30,883 nucleotides of DNA from a virus (IMGVR_UViG_3300017949_002822:1-30883); one strand, 5' to 3'; positions 6,438 to 13,967 are shown, numbered from the stretch's first letter. Translations and numbers: made by a program. Notes: a model not told the origin generated them from the sequence alone.

Positions 6438-6624
6438 TTTACAAAGAGTTGGAATAATACTCTTAGTAGGATGCTTGGTGCTTTTTTTCCTATCAGGCTG
6501 TGCTGGGTATGATGTTGTTTACGAACGGGGAGAAGCATACGAACCCGTGGTACTAGCCGGAGTTTGCGGTGGTCCGGCAACAGACTGGCCCTGTTTGGAA
6601 GAAACACCCTGCTCTGTAATCTAA
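6430..6624 (+). CDS. Small lipoprotein (possible o-spanin-like)
   Basis: This 64-aa protein carries a typical type II signal peptide: basic start (MNNLQR), hydrophobic core (VGIILLVGCLVLFF) and lipobox LSGC with Cys24 as the lipidation site. The mature part would be about 40 residues, with several Pro and three further Cys. It is therefore predicted to reach the periplasm and the inner or outer membrane as a lipoprotein. The gene overlaps the upstream membrane-protein gene, a layout reminiscent of outer-membrane spanin subunits in phage lysis. A host-derived lipoprotein is the alternative. Being the last gene before the gp32 promoter, it closes this small cluster. Confidence 0.72.
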   Translation: MNNLQRVGIILLVGCLVLFFLSGCAGYDVVYERGEAYEPVVLAGVCGGPATDWPCLEETPCSVI

Positions 6625-6662
6625 TTTGGCATTAAAAACTCAGATTATTTAGAAAAATCTGC

Positions 6663-6691
6663 TTGACAATATAAATAAAAGAGCACATAAT
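6663..6691 (+). promoter_or_regulatory. Overlapping early and late promoters for gp32
   Basis: TTGACA (6663-6668), a 17-bp spacer and CATAAT (6686-6691) make a strong sigma70 promoter. A perfect T4 late box TATAAATA (6670-6677) lies within that spacer. The two would give separate start sites upstream of the AAGGAGG site of gp32. A weak hairpin, CAGATT (6641-6646) with AATCTG (6656-6661), sits just upstream. GCACA (6683-6687) can pair with TGTGC (6698-6702). Confidence 0.8.
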
Positions 6692-6751
6692 ACATATTGT
6701 GCATTAGGCATAAATGACATTTTTTATTAGGCAAACAAAGGAGGCTACAAA

Positions 6752-7738
6752 ATGGCATCATTAGCAGAAATCCGCGCAAAACTAGCGGAACAGCAAAATC
6801 GCTCATCTGGTAATTCTACTGGAGGCGGAGACAACGCAATTTACCCACATTGGAATATGCAAGAAGGCAAGGAAGCCGTGGTAAGATTCTTACCAGACGG
6901 TAACAGTGCTAACACATTCTTTTGGGTTGAACGTGCGATGATCAAATTACCTTTCGCAGGTATCAAAGGCGAATCAGACAACCGTTCTGTACAAGTACAG
7001 GTTCCATGTGTGGAAATGTATAACGACGGATCAGTATGTCCGATTCTAAGCGAAGTTCGTCCTTGGTTTAAAGATAAATCTTTAGAAGACATGGGTCGTA
7101 AATATTGGAAGAAGCGTTCGTATATTTTCCAAGGCTTTGTGGTAGATGATCCTCTTAATGAGGATTCAACTCCAGATAATCCTATCCGTAGGTTTATCAT
7201 TGGACCACAAATTTTCCAAATCATTAAGGGTGCGTTAATGGATCCTGAGTTGGAAGAATTGCCAACAGATTTTATGAAGGGTGTTGACTTCCGTATTAAG
7301 AAAACATCCAAGGGTGGTTATGCTGACTACTCAACATCACAATGGTCACGTAGAGAACGTGCTTTGAGTGATGAAGAAAAGGCAGCAGTTGACTCACACG
7401 GATTGTTTAATCTAAATGACTTCTTACCTAAGAAGCCTTCAGAAGTTGAACTTCAAGTGATGAAGGAAATGTTCGAAGCGTCAGTTGACGGAGAAGCATA
7501 CGATATGGACAAATGGGGACAATACTTTAAGCCAGCCGGTATGGGCCAGGCTACAGGTGATCCTAACAAGTCCAAATCAACTCCGGCACAATCATCAACT
7601 CCGGTAACCGAAGCGGCACCTGCTCCAGCAGCAGAGGCAGCACCTGCTCCAGCAGCAGAAGCGGCACCAGCACAAGGTGGTGACAGTGCTAACAGGGCTC
7701 AGGACATTCTAGCAATGATCCGTAGTCGACAGCAATAA
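6752..7738 (+). CDS. gp32: Single-stranded DNA-binding protein (gp32-like)
   Basis: This 328-aa protein coats ssDNA during replication, recombination and repair, and recruits UvsX/UvsY and the replisome. The N-terminal basic segment (LAEIRAKLAEQQNR) matches the cooperativity domain. The OB-fold core runs from about residue 30 to 250 (KEAVVRFLPDG, RRFIIGPQIFQ, DFRIKKTSKGGYADY). The C-terminus has an Ala-Pro-Glu repeat linker and a final helix. T4 gp32 binds zinc through one His and three Cys. Here only C86 and C96 keep the C-x9-C spacing, and the third Cys position is Leu99, so the zinc site appears incomplete. A strong AAGGAGG site precedes the ATG. The family assignment is firm. Confidence 0.95.
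   Translation: MASLAEIRAKLAEQQNRSSGNSTGGGDNAIYPHWNMQEGKEAVVRFLPDGNSANTFFWVERAMIKLPFAGIKGESDNRSVQVQVPCVEMYNDGSVCPILSEVRPWFKDKSLEDMGRKYWKKRSYIFQGFVVDDPLNEDSTPDNPIRRFIIGPQIFQIIKGALMDPELEELPTDFMKGVDFRIKKTSKGGYADYSTSQWSRRERALSDEEKAAVDSHGLFNLNDFLPKKPSEVELQVMKEMFEASVDGEAYDMDKWGQYFKPAGMGQATGDPNKSKSTPAQSSTPVTEAAPAPAAEAAPAPAAEAAPAQGGDSANRAQDILAMIRSRQQ
7610..7672 (+). repeat. 24-bp coding tandem repeat in gp32 linker
   Basis: A 24-bp unit encoding EAAPAPAA is present twice (7610-7633, 7634-7657) with a partial third copy (7658-7672). The copies differ at two silent positions. It lengthens the flexible linker before the acidic/interaction tail of gp32. Confidence 0.85.
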
Positions 7739-7748
7739 AGAGTTTGGG

Positions 7749-7771
7749 TGTGAGCCCATTATGGGCTCACA
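7749..7771 (+). terminator. Hairpin between gp32 and uvsX (partial terminator or processing site)
   Basis: TGTGAGCCCA (7749-7758) pairs perfectly with TGGGCTCACA (7762-7771) around a TTA loop. The following TTCATTT is a poor U tract, so termination may be partial. It would then raise gp32 output relative to uvsX, or mark an RNase processing site or mRNA stabiliser. The uvsX ribosome site begins about 13 nt further on. Confidence 0.65.
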
Positions 7772-7797
7772 TTCATTTCAACAAGGAAAAGGACATT

Positions 7798-8871
7798 ATG
7801 GCAAAAGCATTTGATATTTCTAAATTTAGAAAAAGTCTGACAAAGAGCATTGACGGACTAGGTATTGGATTTAACGATCCTACTGATTGGGTTTCAACTG
7901 GAAACCTTGCTCTAAACTATTTGATTAGTGGTGACTTCCACAAGGGAGTTCCGCTAGGTAAGGTTACTGTGTTCGCAGGAGAATCCGGTTCAGGTAAATC
8001 TTATTTTTGTTCAGCAAACATTGTAAAGGCAGCACAGGAACAAGGCATTTTTGTAGTATTGATTGATTCAGAAAATGCACTTGATGAAAAGTGGTTGCAG
8101 GCTTTGAATGTTGACACATCAGAAGAAAAACTACTTAAACTTAACATGTCAATGATTGATGATGTTGCTAAGACTGTATCCGAGTTTATGAAGGAATACA
8201 GAGAAATGGCAGAAGAAGAACGACCTAAAGTGTTGTTTGTTATTGACTCGTTGGGTATGTTACTAACACCAACTGATGTTGATCAGTTTCAAAAGGGTGA
8301 TATGAAGGGTGATATGGGCCGTAAGCCTAAGGCACTAACAGCACTCGTTCGTAATACGGTTAACATGATTGGTAGTTACAATGTAGGTATGGTATGTACT
8401 AACCACACTTATGCATCACAGGATATGTTTGACCCGGATGATAAGATCAGTGGTGGACAAGGATTTATCTACGCTTCATCTATCGTGGTAGCAATGCGTA
8501 AGTTGAAACTTAAAGAAGATGAAGATGGTAACAAAGTAAGCGATGTGCGTGGTATTAGAGCCGCTTGTAAGGTAATGAAAACACGTTACGCAAAACCATT
8601 TGAATCAGTCCAGGTTAAGATTCCATATGAAACAGGAATGGATCCTTACAGTGGATTGGTTGATCTTTTCGAAGCGAAGGGTTTACTCAAGAAAGATGGC
8701 AATCGACTTAAATACACTGACCTTAACGGTGAAACGCATTTGGAATATCGAAAAGCGTGGGTTGGTGAAAAGTTAGATATGATTATCAAAGATATTGCCA
8801 ACAAGCCTGACATTGCAGATGCAGAAGAATCCGTTGAGGAGGTAGAAGCAGAATCTGTCAATGGAGAGTAA
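7798..8871 (+). CDS. uvsX: UvsX RecA-like recombinase
   Basis: This 357-aa strand-exchange recombinase forms filaments on ssDNA for T4-type recombination-dependent replication. Walker A is GESGSGKSY (61-69), the catalytic Glu is E92 (DSENALD) and Walker B is VLFVID (145-150). The L2-like DNA-binding region follows (CTNHTYASQDMFDPDDKISG). An in-frame ATG at 7744 would add 18 residues but lies before the intergenic hairpin and has no ribosome site. The ATG at 7798 follows an AAGGAAAAGGA sequence and gives the usual MAKAFDISKF-type start, so 7798 was chosen. The C-terminal tail is acidic (ESVEEVEAE), as in many RecA proteins. It sits between gp32 and uvsY, its functional partners. Confidence 0.95.
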   Translation: MAKAFDISKFRKSLTKSIDGLGIGFNDPTDWVSTGNLALNYLISGDFHKGVPLGKVTVFAGESGSGKSYFCSANIVKAAQEQGIFVVLIDSENALDEKWLQALNVDTSEEKLLKLNMSMIDDVAKTVSEFMKEYREMAEEERPKVLFVIDSLGMLLTPTDVDQFQKGDMKGDMGRKPKALTALVRNTVNMIGSYNVGMVCTNHTYASQDMFDPDDKISGGQGFIYASSIVVAMRKLKLKEDEDGNKVSDVRGIRAACKVMKTRYAKPFESVQVKIPYETGMDPYSGLVDLFEAKGLLKKDGNRLKYTDLNGETHLEYRKAWVGEKLDMIIKDIANKPDIADAEESVEEVEAESVNGE

Positions 8872-8875
8872 AAAT

Positions 8876-9097
8876 ATGAATCAGGATCTACTTGCTGATA
8901 TATGGAACGTGTTAGGCGAACGCATTCTTGATAAGGATAAGCAGGAGGCCGCATCGGAGTACATAACTACATTGCTTGACTACGGAATTTCCGAATCAAC
9001 ACTCGAAGGTATGCTTGGTATTGATACGTACCTCGATACTGCAATCGAGTATGCGATAGAAGATGAACCCGGTGATAATGACGAATGGGACGAATAA
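8876..9097 (+). CDS. Hypothetical 73-aa acidic protein between uvsX and uvsY
   Basis: The ATG at 8876 follows the uvsX stop, with GGAG at 8863-8866 as ribosome site. An ATG at 8861 in the same frame overlaps uvsX and would have no such site. The protein (NQDLLADIWNVLGERIL...) is predicted helical and acidic, and ends in a cluster DEWDE. From memory a similar small ORF follows uvsX in other marine T4-like phages. It has no recognised domain. Co-transcription with uvsX and uvsY suggests a link to recombination or replication, but nothing in the sequence proves it. Confidence 0.75.
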   Translation: MNQDLLADIWNVLGERILDKDKQEAASEYITTLLDYGISESTLEGMLGIDTYLDTAIEYAIEDEPGDNDEWDE

Positions 9098-9101
9098 TTA
9101 A

Positions 9102-9557
9102 ATGAATTGGTACGATAGAGTTTCTAAGGATATTTCAACTATACCAGATGCTGTAAAGTATTTTGAAGGCGAACTAATAGAAGCCAAAAAAGAAACGAAC
9201 ATCAGAGGTAGAATTGAAATGGCGGCGGCAACAATGCCAGCAACTGTTGAAACTCGTTTTAGCCAACTTCAAGAAATTGAAGCGATCCTAGAATATCTTA
9301 ACATCGAGCTTCGTCGTTTACGAGCAAGTCACTTTAGAAAGTATGTTGAAAACTATCAACGTGCATTAAGTTCTAGAGATGCCGAGAAGTTTGTAGATGG
9401 CGAAGCAGATGTTGTTGATTTTGAAAAGATTATTAATGAATTTGCCCTATTACGTAATAAATGGTTGGGCATTATTAAGGGTCTAGACATTAAGCAATGG
9501 CAGTTATCAAATATCGTAAAATTGAGAACTGCTGGACTAGATGACGCAACACTTTAA
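9102..9557 (+). CDS. uvsY: UvsY recombination mediator
   Basis: This 151-aa protein matches the marine T4-like UvsY pattern: MNWYDRVSKDI at the start, a helical core with ETRFSQLQEIEAILEYLNIEL and HFRKYVENYQRALSSRDAEKFVDGE, and a C-terminal NEFALLRNKWLGIIKGL. UvsY loads UvsX onto gp32-coated ssDNA as a hexamer. It is slightly longer than T4 UvsY (137 aa). The gene starts 4 nt after the preceding stop, within the gp32-uvsX-uvsY recombination cluster. Confidence rests on remembered cyanophage UvsY sequence and on the gene order. Confidence 0.9.
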   Translation: MNWYDRVSKDISTIPDAVKYFEGELIEAKKETNIRGRIEMAAATMPATVETRFSQLQEIEAILEYLNIELRRLRASHFRKYVENYQRALSSRDAEKFVDGEADVVDFEKIINEFALLRNKWLGIIKGLDIKQWQLSNIVKLRTAGLDDATL

Positions 9558-9558
9558 C

Positions 9559-10326
9559 ATGTTTTGGAAGAAAAAAACAAAAGCAAGATTTGTAAATTTA
9601 CTTCCAGGTGTTGAAGTTTCTCATCCTGTAATAAAATCACAAGACTATCCTTTCGAATGGTTTAAAAAATCTGCAATTGATTATAAGACAGTTGCAAACA
9701 ACTCACAACCAGACGAATATCTTTTTGGTGGTACCAGCAGATGTCCAGGCATCGGACAACTGTTTAAAAAAGGTTTTATAATTACAGCACCTATCGACTT
9801 TGTAATCGAAACAAACAAAGAAAATAAAAAAGGATTTGACTGGTCTTGTCCAATAGATATGAAACAATATGGACTTCCTGACGTTTATGTTGGATCTCAT
9901 TCTGCGGATCAGTTATCAAAATTCTTACCATTTAGAGAAGACACTTTAGAATGTTTAGTTAAGATACAAACTGGCTGGAGAATATCAAGCACAGAGGACA
10001 TTGTTTTCTTGCAGATGCCAATACCATATCCCGATCATAATATTTTCACTGCCGCACATGGAATTATAGATTGCAATACACAGATAGAAATTAATGTTCA
10101 ATTGTTTTGGCACAAACTAAATGATAAAGTTCTAATTAAAGCAGGAACACCGTTATGCCAATTGATTCCAATTAATAGAAATCTAGATGTTGATTTAATT
10201 GTTGAAGAAGCAAATGATAAAGATAAGTATGTTTCTACAGCATGGAGTTATCTTGCACACAAGGAATTTAGGAGAGATATGAAATCTTTTCTTGAATCAA
10301 CAAAGAAATTATTGAATAGGTTATAA
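9559..10326 (+). CDS. Uncharacterised protein, possibly DUF6065-like
   Basis: This 255-aa soluble protein has no membrane segment. An ATG at 9541 overlaps uvsY; the ATG at 9559 comes just after the uvsY stop and gives MFWKKKTKARFV, so it is preferred, although neither has a clear ribosome site. The middle and end resemble the pattern I associate with DUF6065: a 'GW' segment (KIQTGWRISSTEDIVFLQMPIPYP), a 'DCNTQIEINVQLFWHKL' strand and a late 'KAGTPLCQLIPI' strand. This is only a weak resemblance from memory, and the family itself has no established function. The last base overlaps the start of the oxygenase gene that follows (TAATG). Confidence 0.75.
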   Translation: MFWKKKTKARFVNLLPGVEVSHPVIKSQDYPFEWFKKSAIDYKTVANNSQPDEYLFGGTSRCPGIGQLFKKGFIITAPIDFVIETNKENKKGFDWSCPIDMKQYGLPDVYVGSHSADQLSKFLPFREDTLECLVKIQTGWRISSTEDIVFLQMPIPYPDHNIFTAAHGIIDCNTQIEINVQLFWHKLNDKVLIKAGTPLCQLIPINRNLDVDLIVEEANDKDKYVSTAWSYLAHKEFRRDMKSFLESTKKLLNRL

Positions 10327-10901
10327 TGCAAAAGAACTTAGACAACTATGTAATGGTTTTGCAAAATCGAGTATCTTCTGATATTTGTAACGAGACCATT
10401 AACGACATTCCTAATCTTAACGCAAAAAAGGCAACCTTTCTAAATTATCAAGGCGAACAAAAGGTTAATCCCGGAGAAGAAGAACGATACGAAATACAAG
10501 GTTCAGATGCAGTTCCAATTAAAACTAGAGAAGCATTGATGCAAATTATTTGGAACGGAGTTAATGATTATTATAACCATTATAATTTTGATTGGCATAA
10601 AAGTTGGAATGGATTTACGGTTCCAAAGTATAATATCTATAACGAGTCGTCTTTAATGACTGAGCATATTGATCATATACATGCATGCTTCGACGGCGAT
10701 ATAAAAGGAATTCCTACATTAAGTGTAGTAGGATTGCTTAATGATGACTTTGACGGTGGTGATTTTGTAATGTTTACAGATACTAAGATACCACTATCCA
10801 AGGGAGACCTACTAATCTTTCCTAGTTTGTTTTTATATCCCCATCGAGTAGATACAATTACTAGAGGAACAAGATATTCTTTTGTTTCTTGGGTTTATTA
10901 A
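10326..10901 (+). CDS. 2OG-Fe(II) oxygenase
   Basis: This 191-aa protein is the second oxygenase of the window. The iron ligands are H114-x-D116 (TEHIDHIH) and H173 (YPHRV), and the 2-oxoglutarate contact is R183 (GTRYSFVSW). All four key positions are intact. The double-stranded beta-helix core is visible (LSVVGLLNDDFDGGDFVMF, KGDLLIFPS). Size and motif spacing fit small phage and bacterial prolyl-hydroxylase-like proteins. The ATG overlaps the previous stop by one base. The substrate could be a peptide, nucleobase or sugar precursor; nearby sugar genes make a glycan or virion-protein target plausible, but this is inference. Confidence 0.88.
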   Translation: MQKNLDNYVMVLQNRVSSDICNETINDIPNLNAKKATFLNYQGEQKVNPGEEERYEIQGSDAVPIKTREALMQIIWNGVNDYYNHYNFDWHKSWNGFTVPKYNIYNESSLMTEHIDHIHACFDGDIKGIPTLSVVGLLNDDFDGGDFVMFTDTKIPLSKGDLLIFPSLFLYPHRVDTITRGTRYSFVSWVY

Positions 10902-10936
10902 TTCGTCCATAATATATTTTCATAATTATCTGACCA

Positions 10937-10944
10937 TATAAATA
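10937..10944 (+). promoter_or_regulatory. Perfect T4 late promoter, leaderless spacing
   Basis: TATAAATA is followed by CTAGC and the ATG at 10950. The expected start site, about 6 nt after the box, is the A of the ATG. No Shine-Dalgarno sequence exists between the box and the gene, so the message should be leaderless. This box heads the glycosylation island. Confidence 0.85.
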
Positions 10945-10949
10945 CTAGC

Positions 10950-11717
10950 ATGAAAATAGTGTTAGTTACCGGCGGATTTGATCCTATACATTCAGGACAT
11001 ATTTCTTATTTTAAAGCCGCCAAAAATCTTGGTAATCAATTAATAGTGGGCATTAATTCAGATGAGTGGCTACGACGCAAAAAAGGCAGAGAATTTATGC
11101 CTTGGCAAGAACGTGCTGCTATCATTGAAGCACTCGGGTGCGTTGATCGTGTAATTAATTTTAACGACGATGACGGAAGTGCTACTGATGCTATACGTAA
11201 AACAAGAGAGTTATTTCCAAAAGCAGAAATTATATTTGCCAACGGCGGAGATAGACAAGCAGACAACATTCCAGAACTGTTTGACGACAATACAGGCGAA
11301 TTAACATTTGTCTACGGTGTAGGCGGAGAAGATAAAAAGAATTCAAGCAGTTGGATCCTAGAAGAATGGAAATCTCCTAAAACTATACGCAATTGGGGTT
11401 GGTATAGAGTATTAGATAATCAACCCCATAACGGATTTAAAGTTAAAGAATTAGTAATTGAACCGGGTAAGAGTTTATCAGATCAACGACATTTTAAAAG
11501 AAATGAAATGTGGTACGTATTAAAAGGAACTGTTAACATGGTTACCGAATGGGAGGGAAGATCCGAAACTCAAACTTTAAAATCATTAAACAAGGGATAT
11601 GACATTAAAGTAGGAACTTGGCATAAAGCATCAAATCCTTCCGATAATGAATATTCGCACATTCTAGAAGTTCAGTACGGCGAAGAATGTATAGAAGAGG
11701 ATATCGAAAGAAGATGA
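10950..11717 (+). CDS. Cytidylyltransferase-cupin fusion
   Basis: This 255-aa protein joins two domains. Residues 1-135 form a nucleotidyltransferase with the HxGH motif in GGFDPIHSGH (8-17), as in glycerol-3-phosphate cytidylyltransferase (TagD) and RfaE C-domains, which make CDP- or ADP-activated alcohols and sugars. Residues about 148-255 form a cupin like the C-terminal part of type II mannose-6-phosphate isomerases: WYRVLDN, FKVKELVIEPGKSLS, RHFKRNEMWYVLKG, GTWHKASNP and a closing EVQYGE...EEDI. The metal site is degenerate compared with the usual HxH. It likely prepares an activated building block for the downstream transferases. The gene ends with an ATGA overlap into the next gene. 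Domain calls are confident; the exact substrate is not. Confidence 0.85.
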   Translation: MKIVLVTGGFDPIHSGHISYFKAAKNLGNQLIVGINSDEWLRRKKGREFMPWQERAAIIEALGCVDRVINFNDDDGSATDAIRKTRELFPKAEIIFANGGDRQADNIPELFDDNTGELTFVYGVGGEDKKNSSSWILEEWKSPKTIRNWGWYRVLDNQPHNGFKVKELVIEPGKSLSDQRHFKRNEMWYVLKGTVNMVTEWEGRSETQTLKSLNKGYDIKVGTWHKASNPSDNEYSHILEVQYGEECIEEDIERR

Positions 11718-12520
11718 GTAAATGGATTTTTTTAAGTAAAGGAAAAGACGATCCTTACATGAACATGTTTGCTCGAGGCTGTGGCTGTGAACCAGTTGAC
11801 CCTGATTTATTTGATTATGATTCATCTGAAGATCCTATAGCATTGCGAGGAATATTAAAGAAAAAATTCATGTTTAAATGCTGGTCCGATCAGAGAGATT
11901 TCTATTATATGGATACAGGATACTTTGGAAACGAAAGGACACAAAGCAATCCTAATGGCTGGAAGTATTGGCATAGAATAGTTAAAAATAATCTACAACA
12001 CGGTGACGAAATAATTAAAAGACCTGCTGACAGATTTGAAGCATTTAGAAAAAAGTTTAATCCTTGGAAGAAGGACGGAAGGAAAATATTAATCGCTGCA
12101 CCCGACGAAAAACCCATGAAGTTCTATGGAATCGAATACGATGATTGGATCAATGAAACAATTACAGAAATTAAAAAACATACCGACAGGCCAGTTGAAG
12201 TTAGAAAAAGAAATAAGTTAAGATTAGACAGATTAACCACAGACACATTACAAGATGCATTGGATGATGATGTATTTGCACTCGTAACTTTTAACAGTAA
12301 TGCAGCAGTAGAGTCTATATTTCATGGCGTTCCAGTATTTGCATTAGCACCTCAATCAGCAGCGGCACCAGTTTCTTTAAAAGATCTATCAAAAATTGAA
12401 ACTCCATACTATCCGGATAGAGATAAATTATTTGAGTGGGGTTGTCACCTAGCATATGGTCAATTCCATATAAGCGAGTTACAAACAGGTAAAGCCAAAA
12501 GGATGTTGGAGGAAAGATGA
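11714..12520 (+). CDS. GT-B-like protein, paralog A of five
   Basis: This 268-aa protein belongs to a family present five times in the window. Shared landmarks are an aromatic DTGY segment (FYYMDTGYFGN), WHRIVKNNLQH, P-x-DR-F-E, a KILIAAPDEKP strand, a TDRPVEVR strand, the loop FNSNAAVESIFHGVPV and the ending LAYGQFHISELQTGKAKR. The NSNAA-x-E-x5-GxP loop resembles the donor-sugar region of GT-B transferases and of capsule-export/Kdo-transferase-type proteins. The start at 11714 gives an ATGA overlap with the fusion gene; an ATG at 11687 overlaps more and was rejected. Glycosyl- or polyol-phosphate transfer is the likely activity but the acceptor is unknown. Confidence 0.78.
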   Translation: MSKWIFLSKGKDDPYMNMFARGCGCEPVDPDLFDYDSSEDPIALRGILKKKFMFKCWSDQRDFYYMDTGYFGNERTQSNPNGWKYWHRIVKNNLQHGDEIIKRPADRFEAFRKKFNPWKKDGRKILIAAPDEKPMKFYGIEYDDWINETITEIKKHTDRPVEVRKRNKLRLDRLTTDTLQDALDDDVFALVTFNSNAAVESIFHGVPVFALAPQSAAAPVSLKDLSKIETPYYPDRDKLFEWGCHLAYGQFHISELQTGKAKRMLEER

Positions 12521-13188
12521 AAGTATTTGTAGGATACGACACAAGAGAAGATATTGCATATCAAGTATGCAAACACAGTATTATAAGTAAACAGCCAAAC
12601 GCAGATGTGCGTCCGTTAAAGCAACAAGAACTAAGAGATGCAGGATGGTATACTCGTCCCATTGATAAACTAGGATCTACCGAATTTACATTTACACGTT
12701 TTTTAATTCCAGAACTTACAAACTTTGAGGGTTGGGCATTGTTTATGGATTGTGATATGATTCTCACAACAGACATAAAAGAATTGTTTGACCAGGCAGA
12801 TGACAAGTATGCCGTAATGTGTGTTCAACATGATTACAAAGTACAGGAAGGTTTTAAGATGGATGGACAAAAACAAACTGTGTATCCACGTAAGAATTGG
12901 TCAAGCGTAGTATTATGGAACTGTGCCCATCCAAGCAATAAAGTTGTAACTACAGATTTAATTAATAATTCCGAAACAACTGGAAAATATTTACATAGAT
13001 TTGCTTGGCTTAAAGACGAAGAGATTGGCGAATTAGATCATACATGGAATTATCTAGTAGGTGTATACAACGACATCGAAAAACCCAAACTAATACACTA
13101 TACCGAAGGCGGACCTTGGTTTGAAAATTATAGAAACGGTGAGTTTTCTCGTTTGTGGAAAGAAGAATTACAGGATATGATGAAGTAA
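12517..13188 (+). CDS. Glycosyltransferase, GT8-like (GT-A fold)
   Basis: This 223-aa enzyme shows a GT-A layout: N-terminal MKVFVGYDTRED, a metal-binding DxD at D78-C-D80 (ALFMDCDMIL), a substrate strand KNWSSVVLWNC, and a late HYTEGGPW segment with the His typical of GT8 retaining transferases. It would move a sugar from a UDP- or similar donor. The gene overlaps paralog A by an ATGA and is followed 2 nt later by paralog B, so it is co-translated with them. No signal peptide is present, so it acts in the cytoplasm. The fold is well supported; donor and acceptor are unknown. Confidence 0.88.
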   Translation: MKVFVGYDTREDIAYQVCKHSIISKQPNADVRPLKQQELRDAGWYTRPIDKLGSTEFTFTRFLIPELTNFEGWALFMDCDMILTTDIKELFDQADDKYAVMCVQHDYKVQEGFKMDGQKQTVYPRKNWSSVVLWNCAHPSNKVVTTDLINNSETTGKYLHRFAWLKDEEIGELDHTWNYLVGVYNDIEKPKLIHYTEGGPWFENYRNGEFSRLWKEELQDMMK

Positions 13189-13190
13189 TT

Positions 13191-13967
13191 ATGAAGGAAT
13201 ACTCTTTAGAAGAAGCACTGGTAATAGGATCAGGAAATAGACTTACTACTGATACTAATGATACTTCCAAACCCTTGGTTGTAAGAGGAGTTATTAAAAA
13301 AGACCATGTGAATAGATGCATCGAAACTGGAAGAGATTTCTATTACATTGATACTGGATATTTGGGAAACTTTCCAAGTAAAGGAAATCCAAGCGGTAAA
13401 AAAATATGGCACAGGGTGGTTAAGAACGAAAATCAACACTCAGTTATTAGAAACGTACCAAGCGATCGATGGGAAAAATTAATTAAACAGGATCCTAGAT
13501 TACAATGGAAGGGCTGGAAAAACTATAACAAAAAAATATTATTAGTAATGCCCAATCCTAAGGCTTGTAAGTATTATAATGTAAATTATGACGAATGGGT
13601 TAAAGAAACTGAAAATAAATTAAAAGAATTTAGTAATTTACCTGTGGAAGTTCGAATAAAAGGATCACGCAGTGATCGAAATAATACATATTCGATATAC
13701 GATGCACTAGATAGTGGGACTGCTATTACTGTGGCATTTAATAGTATAGCAGCATTAGAATCAGTAGCATACGGTGTTCCGGCAATAGTAAGTGTTCCTT
13801 GCTGTGCTACACCCATTGCAGAATCCGATATCTCAAATATTTCTAATCCGTTCAAACCTGATTCTAATTTAATAGAAAAACAATGTATGAATTTAGCATA
13901 CGGACAATTTACCATGGAAGAAATTTTAAATGGCATGGCATACGAACTCACAGAGAAATATTCATGA
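13191..13967 (+). CDS. GT-B-like protein, paralog B of five
   Basis: This 258-aa protein is the closest relative of paralog A: FYYIDTGYLGNF, IWHRVVKNENQH, NVPSDRWE, KILLVMPNPKACKYY, VEVR, VAFNSIAALESVAYGVPAI and LAYGQFTMEEILNGMAYELTE align in the same order. The ATG at 13191 comes just after the GT8 gene's stop. Earlier in-frame ATGs lie inside that gene and were rejected. It lacks signal or membrane sequences. It lies in a run with the GT8-like gene and paralogs C and D, pointing to consecutive transfer steps or to diversified acceptor specificity. The activity is inferred from the shared loop only. Confidence 0.78.
   Translation: MKEYSLEEALVIGSGNRLTTDTNDTSKPLVVRGVIKKDHVNRCIETGRDFYYIDTGYLGNFPSKGNPSGKKIWHRVVKNENQHSVIRNVPSDRWEKLIKQDPRLQWKGWKNYNKKILLVMPNPKACKYYNVNYDEWVKETENKLKEFSNLPVEVRIKGSRSDRNNTYSIYDALDSGTAITVAFNSIAALESVAYGVPAIVSVPCCATPIAESDISNISNPFKPDSNLIEKQCMNLAYGQFTMEEILNGMAYELTEKYS

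Noticed and set aside
7744-7797. In-frame ATG at 7744 that would lengthen UvsX by 18 residues
   Set aside because: It lies before the intergenic hairpin, has no ribosome site, and its residues do not resemble UvsX starts; 7798 has a good site.
13010-13321. Long minus-strand ORFs across the glycosyltransferase region (for example 13010-13321, 13586-13951)
   Set aside because: They lie opposite genes with clear motifs and coupled starts, and their translations lack domain-like patterns.
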